Part shown: one piece after another, positions 8,945 through 15,570 of the stretch
Position numbering within the stretch: position 1 is the stretch's first letter
Layout of the letters: the number at the start of each line of letters is the position of its first letter
Assembly (NCBI GenBank): GCA_964587855.1
Contig: CAZPLT010000004.1
Span: forward strand, 1-52,827
Direction of reading: 5' to 3'
Length of the DNA stretch: 52,827 nt
DNA from: WRCA01 sp964587855
GTDB lineage: Bacteria; Pseudomonadota; Alphaproteobacteria; Rs-D84
Translations under genes and position numbers: made by a program
Notes under the pieces: generated by a model
What the model saw: the letters and a program-made list of their open reading frames with translations, nothing else
Database searches by the model: none
What the model was told of the DNA's origin: nothing

Positions 8945-9604
8945 ATGAAAAACACAAAACCGCTTCCAAAAGAAGCAAAAAATTACAAAAAGATTGGTAT
9001 TGTCGCGGCAGCGGTTATTGTTGTTGCTGCGTTGGGGGTATGGGGTGTTCGTCACTTTACCGCACCTGTATCAGTTGAAAAAGCAGTTGAAAGCGTAACA
9101 GTTGAAGCCGTAAGCGGTGCAGATCTGCGTATAGCAGTTGTTCGTATGGATACCGTTCAAAACGAAGCAAAGGTTTTATCTGATTTGCGTAAACAACGTG
9201 AATCTTATGAAACTAAATTGCGTAATGAATTAACAAAACGTCAAAAAGATTTGGAAAGCGAAAAAGCAGAAATTGAAAAATCTCAAGATGTTTTGTCTCG
9301 TGAAGCTTTACAAAAACGTGTTGCTGACTATCAAAAGAAAGTCACAAAATTGCAACAAGATTTGACAATGCGCGCCCAAGCAATTGATGCGTCGTTTCAA
9401 AATTCTTTGAGCAAAGTTCAATCTACTCATTTGGATCCAATAATTGATGCAGTAATTGCTAAAAAGAATTTATCTTTGGTTATTGATGGTCGTTTGGCAC
9501 GTGTTGGTGCAAATATTAAAAACTTGGATATAACCCAAGATATAATAAATGCTTTGGACAAGCGCATAACAAGCACAAAGATGGAAACCCCAAAAGGTTT
9601 CTAA
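8945..9604 (+). CDS. skp: OmpH/Skp-family periplasmic chaperone
   Basis: The 219-aa protein has a hydrophobic N-terminal segment (residues 18-36) acting as signal anchor, then a sequence resembling Skp: a short beta part (DLRIAVVRMD), a long charged coiled coil of about 100 residues, and a returning beta part with VIAKKNLSLVIDG, the typical OmpH C-terminal signature. Skp holds unfolded outer-membrane proteins for BamA. The segment has no clear signal peptidase site, so it may stay tethered to the inner membrane. AAGGAAGG precedes the ATG. In many proteobacteria skp follows bamA; here bamA is 34 kb away. Confidence 0.85.
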   Translation: MKNTKPLPKEAKNYKKIGIVAAAVIVVAALGVWGVRHFTAPVSVEKAVESVTVEAVSGADLRIAVVRMDTVQNEAKVLSDLRKQRESYETKLRNELTKRQKDLESEKAEIEKSQDVLSREALQKRVADYQKKVTKLQQDLTMRAQAIDASFQNSLSKVQSTHLDPIIDAVIAKKNLSLVIDGRLARVGANIKNLDITQDIINALDKRITSTKMETPKGF

Positions 9605-9610
9605 GAAATA

Positions 9611-9634
9611 ATCCGGCGAAAGCCGGATTTTTTA
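9611..9634 (+). terminator. Intrinsic terminator after skp
   Basis: ATCCGGC (9611-9617), a GAAA tetraloop, GCCGGAT (9622-9628) and a T run. Confidence 0.92.
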
Positions 9635-9655
9635 CTATCTCACTATTTCTCTTTA

Positions 9656-9664
9656 TGATATAAT
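9656..9664 (+). promoter_or_regulatory. Extended -10 promoter giving a leaderless transcript
   Basis: TGATATAAT (TGn plus consensus TATAAT) ends at 9664, only six bases before the ATG at 9671. With a normal start distance, transcription would begin at the start codon itself. Confidence 0.6.
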
Positions 9665-9670
9665 TTAGGT

Positions 9671-10393
9671 ATGAAAAAACTCTGGTGTATTTTAGGGATA
9701 GTGTTATTTACAGGCAATCTTTATGCCTTGGATACCCCGGATTTTGAAACTTACGAGAATATTGCTATTCAACATCAACCAGAATCTTTGATTGAAACGG
9801 ATGATTTATTTCTTAATCCGCAGACCCCGACAGAAAATGTATGGCTTGTGGATGAAAATGATTTATATTCTGGGTGCCCTTTCTTTTCAACACGGGAATG
9901 TGATATTTGGAAAAGAAAACCCGCAGTAATAGAAACCATAGAATTGCCAGAACGTCATATAGAAAAAGCGTGTGATTACAAAAAAGAATTATTGAAAAGA
10001 TATCAAACATTAATGCAGGCTGCGCGTTCATGTTGTGTTTCTGGAATGGAGTATAGATTAAAACAATCTGGCGCAAGTAAAAGCTTAATTTATAAATTTA
10101 TGATAGATGATGCGAACTTTTATAGATTTGGTGATCGGTGTTTAATGATGTCAGATGAAAAATTGGAAACCAAATATCCAAACAGTGCAACCGCACAAAT
10201 GGTATCAGATGTTCGTGATACATGCTTGTGTAAACGGCGTGATTATTTCAGCGCTTTGCTTGCACCATTTGATGATTTTTCAGATGAAGAATATGAATAT
10301 TCTTATCAAGATGGATTAAAACGTGAATTAAATGCTTCTATTACAGAAGATGTGAATTTTATAAAAGAGCAATTAGAAAACTGCCCAAAATAA
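9671..10393 (+). CDS. Secreted Cys-containing protein (240 aa), function unknown
   Basis: Family not recognised. A signal peptide of about 19 residues ends near NLYALD. The mature part has a Cys pair separated by eight residues near residue 70 (GCPFFSTREC), a CC pair near residue 120 and a CLCKRR motif near residue 190, and looks mainly helical and acidic. It is probably periplasmic or outer-membrane associated with disulfides. It is a single-gene unit: a leaderless-type promoter on one side and a terminator at 10402 on the other. No ribosome binding site is present, which agrees with leaderless translation. Confidence 0.75.
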   Translation: MKKLWCILGIVLFTGNLYALDTPDFETYENIAIQHQPESLIETDDLFLNPQTPTENVWLVDENDLYSGCPFFSTRECDIWKRKPAVIETIELPERHIEKACDYKKELLKRYQTLMQAARSCCVSGMEYRLKQSGASKSLIYKFMIDDANFYRFGDRCLMMSDEKLETKYPNSATAQMVSDVRDTCLCKRRDYFSALLAPFDDFSDEEYEYSYQDGLKRELNASITEDVNFIKEQLENCPK

Positions 10394-10401
10394 TAATTAA
10401 A

Positions 10402-10424
10402 AAACCGCACTTTGTGCGGTTTAT
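10402..10424 (+). terminator. Intrinsic terminator
   Basis: AAACCGCAC (10402-10410), TTT loop, GTGCGGTTT (10414-10422). Nine-base-pair stem ending in T residues. Confidence 0.85.
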
Positions 10425-10433
10425 TTCTAGTGC

Positions 10434-10462
10434 TTGCACTTGGGTTTTTGGTATGTTATTAT
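10434..10462 (+). promoter_or_regulatory. Promoter for lpxD-fabZ, leaderless type
   Basis: TTGCAC (10434-10439), 17-bp spacer, TATTAT (10457-10462) with an upstream TGT (extended -10). The lpxD ATG begins eight bases after the -10 element. Confidence 0.7.
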
Positions 10463-10469
10463 TCCAGGC

Positions 10470-11519
10470 ATGAAAAAAATACTTAAATTTTTATTCGGCC
10501 CACGTGCCGCCAAAACAACCGCAGGCGAGCTTGCAAAGAAATTCGGATTGGAATTGCGTGGAAACGCAGCCATTGTGGTCAGTGGTGTTGCGCCAATCGC
10601 AGATGCAAAGCCGGGGGATTTGGCGTTCTATTCAACAGAACGTAACTCTGAAGCGTTCAAGATTTTACCCATAGAAACCCTTAAAAATGCCCAGGCTTCG
10701 GTTCTTTTGGTTCAGCCAGAAAATGTGAAATTTGCACCCAAGGGGGCAACTCTACTGATTACTGATAGCCCACGTGGAAACATTATCAAGGTAATTGGTG
10801 AAATATATAAAGAAAAACCCAGGGTGGGAATTCACTGGGCGGCAATGATAGAACATGGGGTATTTTTTAGAAAGCGCAAAACTGTTTATATCGGTCAATT
10901 TTCAACCGTAGAAAAAGGCGCAGTAGTCGAACAGGGGGTAAAAATTTATCCAGGGGCCTTTATTGGTCGTGGTGTAATACTGGGGGCGGGAACAATTGTT
11001 TATGGCGGCGCTCATATTGAAAACGCTACAATTGGCGCAGATTGTGTAATTCACAGCGGCGCAGTAATTGGCAAAGATGGATTTGGATATACCCGTCAAA
11101 ATAGTAAGAATGTTTTTATTCCTCATGTTGGACGTGTAATGCTTGGTGATCGTGTTTCTGTTGGGGCGAATTCTTGCATAGATCGTGGAATGATGACAGA
11201 TACAATGGTTGGCGACGGGACTAAAATTGATAACTTGGTCCAGATTGCACATGGTGTAATAATCGGCAAAGAATGCTTTTTGGCTGCGGGCGTTGGTTTA
11301 GCCGGCGGTGTTGTTGTTGGTGACCGGGTAATGCTTGGCGGACATGTTGGAATTGCCAATGGGGTTAAGATTGGTAATGACGCCGAGATAGGCGCACAAA
11401 GTGGTGTTTTCCGTGATGTTCCAGCAGGCGAAAGACACATGGGGTATCCAGCGGTTCCAGGTATGGAATTTATGCGCGCTCATGCATGGGTAAAGCAAAA
11501 AATGAAGGATAAAAAATGA
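10470..11519 (+). CDS. lpxD: UDP-3-O-(3-hydroxyacyl)glucosamine N-acyltransferase
   Basis: LpxD adds the second hydroxyacyl chain to the glucosamine precursor of lipid A. The 349-aa protein has the N-terminal uridine-binding region (VSGVAPIADAKPGDLAFYS) and a long left-handed beta helix built from hexapeptide repeats (IGRGVILGAGTIV and similar) to about residue 320, with the conserved GKDGFGY and IGANSCIDRG-type segments; the visible form is VGANSCIDRG. The TTG at 10434 is the -35 element, so ATG 10470 is the start. There is no Shine-Dalgarno sequence. The stop overlaps the fabZ start. Confidence 0.95.
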   Translation: MKKILKFLFGPRAAKTTAGELAKKFGLELRGNAAIVVSGVAPIADAKPGDLAFYSTERNSEAFKILPIETLKNAQASVLLVQPENVKFAPKGATLLITDSPRGNIIKVIGEIYKEKPRVGIHWAAMIEHGVFFRKRKTVYIGQFSTVEKGAVVEQGVKIYPGAFIGRGVILGAGTIVYGGAHIENATIGADCVIHSGAVIGKDGFGYTRQNSKNVFIPHVGRVMLGDRVSVGANSCIDRGMMTDTMVGDGTKIDNLVQIAHGVIIGKECFLAAGVGLAGGVVVGDRVMLGGHVGIANGVKIGNDAEIGAQSGVFRDVPAGERHMGYPAVPGMEFMRAHAWVKQKMKDKK

Positions 11520-11941
11520 TAGATACAAAAGGTGTAGAAGCGATAATTCCCCATCGTGGCGATATGAGAATGGTTGATGAAATCCGCGAGTTTAATGAAA
11601 CCAGCGGTGTCGGAATAAAACATGTGCGTAGCGATGAATTTTGGTGTGCTGGGCATTTTCCAGGGAATCCAATTATGCCGGGCGTATTACAGATAGAGGC
11701 TTTGGCACAAACCGCATGTTTTATAGTTTTTAAACAGTTAAAAACAACAGGCACAGATACTTTGGGTTATTTTACAACTATGGAAAAAATTAAGTTTTCA
11801 AATATGGTAAAACCTGGCGATACACTTGAACTGCATGTAGAAATTTTGGCAAAAAAAATGAGCATGTATAAATTCCATGGAATCGCATTGGTTAGTGGCA
11901 AAAAAGTGTCCGAGGCTACGTTTACAGCAATTATGAGTTAA
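11516..11941 (+). CDS. fabZ: 3-hydroxyacyl-ACP dehydratase
   Basis: The 141-aa hotdog-fold protein carries the FabZ signature: an IIPHR start motif, HFPGNPIMPGV with the catalytic His near residue 46, and QIEALAQ with the catalytic Glu near residue 60. It dehydrates 3-hydroxyacyl-ACP in fatty acid synthesis and shares its substrate pool with LpxD. Its start overlaps the lpxD stop (ATGA), so the two are translationally coupled. The usual downstream lpxA is absent; a terminator follows directly. Confidence 0.95.
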   Translation: MIDTKGVEAIIPHRGDMRMVDEIREFNETSGVGIKHVRSDEFWCAGHFPGNPIMPGVLQIEALAQTACFIVFKQLKTTGTDTLGYFTTMEKIKFSNMVKPGDTLELHVEILAKKMSMYKFHGIALVSGKKVSEATFTAIMS

Positions 11942-12287
11942 CAAAGCGGGCATAGCCCGCTTTTTTTATATATTTATATAATTGGTATGGGGTCCATATA
12001 AAAGGTGCACGAATACCCAGTACTTGTTTAACAAAAGAAACACATGTAAAACAAGATTTGTAATTAAATGTGGAAGATATAAAGACATTTGTAAATACCC
12101 ATCCGTTTCGCTTTAAAATCATTATATCGCGGTTTTTAAGTGGTATAAAATGTATCTTGTTTCTGGATGTAAATTGAAGCATTAAATAGCAATTATTATA
12201 TTCCAAAATAACGGCACAATGGCGAAATCTTCGGCAGAAAATTCGCGGCAGTATTTTGCTGGTATTGTTTGTAAATCCGATAAGCAT
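11931..12287 (-). CDS. Putative circularly permuted papain-fold (NlpC/P60-like) protein
   Basis: From the ATG at 12287 the protein has 118 aa; the frame is open to an ATG at 12359, but that would read through a 32-bp palindrome. An N-terminal part with a His in FRHCAVI is followed by a C-terminal part with Cys in FTCVSFVKQVLGI and then TPYQLYKYI. His first and Cys later is the order of permuted NlpC/P60 (YiiX/YaeF-like) enzymes, and similar CxxxVKxxLGI...TPxQLY strings occur in phage-associated proteins. The tail is convergent with fabZ and overlaps it by 11 bases. Function is tentative; there is no signal peptide. Confidence 0.5.
   Translation of the reverse strand: MLIGFTNNTSKILPRIFCRRFRHCAVILEYNNCYLMLQFTSRNKIHFIPLKNRDIMILKRNGWVFTNVFISSTFNYKSCFTCVSFVKQVLGIRAPFIWTPYQLYKYIKKAGYARFVNS
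11943..11970. terminator. Terminator after fabZ
   Basis: A strong AAAGCGGGC / GCCCGCTTT hairpin with an ATA loop and a T run on the plus strand. On the minus strand the hairpin falls within the last codons of the convergent gene at 11931-12287. Confidence 0.88.
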
Positions 12288-12305
12288 TTTTAATCTCGTT
12301 ATTTT

Positions 12306-12337
12306 AAGAACAAAGAGTAAATTTACTCTTTGTTCTT
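12306..12337. repeat. Perfect 32-bp palindrome
   Basis: A 16-base arm AAGAACAAAGAGTAAA is followed directly by its exact reverse complement. It lies between the stop of the gene at 12344 and the likely start of the gene at 12287. The arm resembles AAAGAGC-rich sequence at 19380 and 23386. Confidence 0.8.
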
Positions 12338-12343
12338 TATTAT

Positions 12344-12741
12344 TTAATTTTCTAACCATTGTTTGGCATTAGCTGCGACAGCAATTTTTTTCATAGCGTC
12401 ATGCCATAAAGCGGCTGGGGCATTTTCTGACCAAATATGCTGATTTGGTGCACGACGCATATCTCCAAAGTCTTTTAATACTGTTAATTGTTGCTCGCTT
12501 AATTTTCCAGATAAATATAAACGTGTAATCAAAGCTTCTACATCGATAGCCTCACAAGGATAAGGATTTTTTATAATTGTTTTTCCGAAATGGACGGCCG
12601 TTTTAAACCTGTCTCTTTTTCGACAAGTTAAAAACCAAAACCATAATTGTTCTGCGTCCCTAAATTTTTTTGATGAATCAGTATCTGTGTTTGAATAAGC
12701 AGATATTTTTTTTACATAATTGTTCTTTTTTCTCTCTCCAT
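12344..12741 (-). pseudogene. Conserved-looking ORF with no usable start; probable frameshift
   Basis: A coherent minus-strand frame runs from about 12745 to the stop at 12344 and encodes about 120 residues, with blocks such as AEQLWFWFLTCR, PYPCEAIDVEALI and GDMRRAPNQ that look like a real folded protein. It has no ATG or GTG in frame; the only in-frame candidate is a TTG at 12532, which would discard the first half. Out-of-frame ATGs lie at 12741 (after which GGAGAG follows) and 12717, next to a run of eight A at 12706-12713. A one-base indel near this run would restore a start. It is either a young pseudogene or an assembly error. Confidence 0.5.
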
Positions 12742-12863
12742 ATTACCCGGTATGATTACTGGGCACTTATTCTTATACTAAAAATGATTGAATATTATCA
12801 AATAATACAATTATATATAGATATTAATATTGGATTTCAGAGTTATTTATAAAGCTTTGATAT

Positions 12864-12888
12864 AAAAAAATTCGCCTTATCGGCGAAT
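12864..12888 (-). terminator. Terminator of the T4SS-associated operon
   Basis: On the minus strand ATTCGCC and GGCGAAT arms enclose a five-base loop and are followed by seven T. It lies 27 bases after the stop of the gene at 12915. The stretch from here up to 12745 shows no gene. Confidence 0.85.
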
Positions 12889-12914
12889 CGTAAATGATAA
12901 TTTAGAAAATAGAA

Positions 12915-13625
12915 TTATTGTTCTTTCTTTGTCCCGACTCTTGAATAGTCATCAAGATAACGACCGATACTTGCATTGAATGTATTTAAACAATTTGCTA
13001 AATTCCCTTTATCAATATGTGATGCATCTTTGCATGCGGTTTCTATCCATGCTTGGTCTTTTGGATCAGTTACATAAATTCTATAGGTATTAAGTTCATT
13101 TTCTAATTGTTTACGAACTTTTGTCATACTTGACTCGTTTCTTATCAAGCTAATATTCCTTTGGACGCATTTTAATGTTTCTTGGGTTGCGCCACTTTGG
13201 GTTAAACAATTTTGAACCCCCGCAATAATTACAGATTTATCATCAGATTTAGAACTGCTGCTGGATGAATCATCTGTTGCGTTGCCACCGGCGGCTTGGA
13301 CCTTGGCGGTCAGGATAGATTTTTGCAATTGGGTTTTAAGACGCTTTACCGTTACATCCAGAAAGTCATATTGCTTTTTCATTTGCTGTGTCATAATTGT
13401 AGTTTTCAAAGCGATAATATCGTTCATCTCTTGTTTATCGGCCGGATTATATGTTTCCCCAATGTTATAAGCATGTGTAGTGCATAGTGCGACAGCTTGA
13501 TTAATAAATTCATTATTATCATTAGTACAGCCATTATCAGCAGCGCGTACCGAAACAGTCGTCAAAATGGCGAAAGTAAAAACAGAAAAGATTAAAAATA
13601 TTTTTTTCATTTTTTTACAATTCAT
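12915..13625 (-). CDS. Secreted helical protein of the T4SS locus (236 aa)
   Basis: A signal peptide (lysine start, hydrophobic core, VRAAD cleavage) leads a mostly helical protein with four or more Cys residues. Residues 75-120 look coiled-coil, then a Ser/Asp-rich linker is followed by a second helical half. The size, export signal and position downstream of virB8-virB9-virB10 would fit a VirB5-like minor pilin or another periplasmic T4SS subunit, but I see no diagnostic motif. The ATG overlaps the previous stop by one base and is preceded by GGTGG, so translation is coupled. Confidence 0.75.
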   Translation of the reverse strand: MNCKKMKKIFLIFSVFTFAILTTVSVRAADNGCTNDNNEFINQAVALCTTHAYNIGETYNPADKQEMNDIIALKTTIMTQQMKKQYDFLDVTVKRLKTQLQKSILTAKVQAAGGNATDDSSSSSSKSDDKSVIIAGVQNCLTQSGATQETLKCVQRNISLIRNESSMTKVRKQLENELNTYRIYVTDPKDQAWIETACKDASHIDKGNLANCLNTFNASIGRYLDDYSRVGTKKEQ

Positions 13626-15472
13626 TATCCACCAGTATTAAACATATTTGTTTTATTTCCATTGCCGGCCCCAGGATTAATGCTAAGATCTGGGACATTG
13701 AGAGAAGGGGCTTTCAGTTGCGGTACAAAAGAAGGGGCTTTCAGTTGCGGTACAAAAGAAGGGGCTTTCAGTTGCGGTACAAACACCACTCTATTAGAAT
13801 TATTCGGGGTTACTGTTGTCGTACTGGCGTTTATATTATAATTAAGTCCTGATGCTGAATTATTGCCAGGTACAGAGAATTGTTTATCTAAATTATTTAT
13901 GTCTACATTAGAATTATTCGGGGTTACTGTTGTCGTACTGGCGTTTATATTATAATTAAGTCCTGATGCTGAATTATTGCCAGGTACAGAGAATTGTTTA
14001 TCTAAATTATTTATGTCTACACATAAACCAGAATCAGGCAAACGTCTACGTTGAGTCATTGTTCTAAGTTTACCTATTATTTCTTCATCATTAACTCGGC
14101 ACCATTTTTTTGCATCCTCGGGATCTTTTACGACATTTGGTGCATCTTGGTTAATAATTCTTTTCAGGGTTTCTACATCAATGCTGGCTTGTTTTTTACG
14201 ATTTTTAAATAATTTAGAATTATCAATTGCATCAGATGCGCAAGCAACGCGAATACCGCCACTGCTGCCAGCATCCATATACAACCAGTTTTGTTGAACT
14301 TCTTCTTGGTTATTAAGCATATTTAACAAAGTACAATGGGGTTGTTGTGATGCTACACGACGGTTACCCTGATAATCTTCATAAGCAATTTGATAATATC
14401 CACGTCTTGTAGTATTGTCCCATTCGCACCCATCTGGAAGTTTATTCTCATTATCTGGTCTGCATGTATCACACATATATTTTCCCCAAACATTACATGA
14501 ACCGTTCAGCATCATATAAATATCGGTAATATCCACCCCCAGACTTTGTGCCAGAATAAGTGCATCATATAATTCATCCAAAACATTTTCGTATGGATCA
14601 AAAAATTTATTTGCTTTATCTTTGAATGCTCTTACACGTTTTGGGCCCGTGCAATTATCACCATTAACATCACACCCAGCATAATCAAAAACATTTTGCA
14701 TTGTGTTTTTTAAATCTTTCATTGAAACTTCGGCATCTTCAACTTTGGTTAATATTTGACCACCAATTTGCTCGCGGGCTAAAACATCAGCAGATACACC
14801 AGCAGCAGCAGCATTTGCAATGGCCACATCTGGCGCAGTTGCCGCGGCCACGGCTGCTTCGGCTTGCTGTGCCGCTAATTGTTTTTGTTCTTCTAATGCT
14901 TGCTGGACAGCAGCAGCAGATTGAGCAGATTGTTCCTGCATCTGTTGTTGCATCTGTGTCATTTGTTGTTGCATTTGCTCCATCTGAGCACTGGATTGAG
15001 CACTGGCAGCTTGGGCTGCACTTGCGGCGGCGGCGGCTTGGGCTTCGTTAGCTTTTGCATTCGCACTGCTAACCATTTGTGCGGCCAATGTTTGAATCAG
15101 TTCATCGCCATATTTTTTACATGAAGAATTACTTTGTACACACCCAGTGACAATTGGGATAGCTAAATCCATGCTGGTACAACCAGCACATTTAGGTTGA
15201 GCGCAGCGTAAAATTAAAGAATTACAATTTCCAAAATCAGCTGTTGCACCCTGTTGACCAATGGGATTTTGATTCATCATATTATTCCATTGATTGTTAT
15301 TTAATGCGCCAGTATTACCAGTAAAAGCAGTACGATTTCCAGACGATCCCCCCGAGTTTTCAAATGCAGGTCCCGGTCCACCAATCGGCGAATCCGCACG
15401 CGCAAAAGGTTCTGCGCATAAAGTAAAGCACAGAGCACAAAATACAGATAAAAATCTGGTTGAAAATTTCAT
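13625..15472 (-). CDS. Secreted Q/A-rich coiled-coil C-x6-C protein (615 aa)
   Basis: The start is ATG at 15472, behind AGAGAG; an upstream in-frame ATG at 15499 would precede the signal peptide without reason. The export signal ends near FARAD. Then follow a Gly/Asn-rich stretch, a Cys cluster with C83-x6-C90-x4-C95, a long Gln/Ala-rich coiled coil (about residues 125-215), a Cys-containing globular region (CDTC, CEW), and a repetitive C-terminus: a 38-residue unit twice and a nine-residue unit (FVPQLKAPS) three times. The same C-x6-C-x4-C signature opens the Cys regions of the proteins at 1804 and 3814. It may be an extracellular or periplasmic T4SS accessory; unknown family. Confidence 0.78.
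   Translation of the reverse strand: MKFSTRFLSVFCALCFTLCAEPFARADSPIGGPGPAFENSGGSSGNRTAFTGNTGALNNNQWNNMMNQNPIGQQGATADFGNCNSLILRCAQPKCAGCTSMDLAIPIVTGCVQSNSSCKKYGDELIQTLAAQMVSSANAKANEAQAAAAASAAQAASAQSSAQMEQMQQQMTQMQQQMQEQSAQSAAAVQQALEEQKQLAAQQAEAAVAAATAPDVAIANAAAAGVSADVLAREQIGGQILTKVEDAEVSMKDLKNTMQNVFDYAGCDVNGDNCTGPKRVRAFKDKANKFFDPYENVLDELYDALILAQSLGVDITDIYMMLNGSCNVWGKYMCDTCRPDNENKLPDGCEWDNTTRRGYYQIAYEDYQGNRRVASQQPHCTLLNMLNNQEEVQQNWLYMDAGSSGGIRVACASDAIDNSKLFKNRKKQASIDVETLKRIINQDAPNVVKDPEDAKKWCRVNDEEIIGKLRTMTQRRRLPDSGLCVDINNLDKQFSVPGNNSASGLNYNINASTTTVTPNNSNVDINNLDKQFSVPGNNSASGLNYNINASTTTVTPNNSNRVVFVPQLKAPSFVPQLKAPSFVPQLKAPSLNVPDLSINPGAGNGNKTNMFNTGG
13704..13783. repeat. 27-bp tandem repeat, three copies
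   Basis: Three adjacent, almost perfect copies of a 27-bp unit starting GAAGGGGCTTTCAGTTGCGG at 13704, 13731 and 13758. In the minus-strand gene they encode FVPQLKAPS three times. Confidence 0.95.
13793..14021. repeat. 114-bp perfect tandem duplication
   Basis: Two identical copies of a 114-bp unit (period 114; 13793-13907 and 13907-14021). The gene reads it as a duplicated 38-aa segment with VDINNLDKQFSVPG and TTTVTPNNSN. DNA identity means the duplication is recent or kept by conversion. Confidence 0.95.
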
Positions 15473-15546
15473 ATTCTCTCTATGGATAAAGTTTATCATA
15501 AAATATAAAAAAATGAAAGAAAAAATAGTGGTTATTACAATAAAAT

Positions 15547-15570
15547 AAAATCCGCATAACTGCGGATTTT
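15547..15570 (-). terminator. Terminator between virB10 and the downstream secreted-protein genes
   Basis: On the minus strand AAAATCCGCA and TGCGGATTTT arms around GTTA are followed by a T-rich stretch. It overlaps the virB10 stop. It implies that the genes at 15472 and 13625 are read through partially or use their own promoter in the AT-rich 15473-15546 gap. Confidence 0.8.

Noticed and set aside
12670..12852. A 60-aa plus-strand open frame
   Set aside because: It overlaps the minus-strand coding sequence at 12344-12741 and has an AT-rich low-complexity product without start signals.
13704..14021. A repeat cluster that could be read as a CRISPR array
   Set aside because: The repeats are contiguous with no unique spacers and lie in frame inside a coding sequence; they are protein repeats.
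15473..15546. A promoter for the two secreted-protein genes behind virB10
   Set aside because: The gap is AT-rich with several weak -10-like words, but no pair of elements at good spacing stands out, so I do not report a site.
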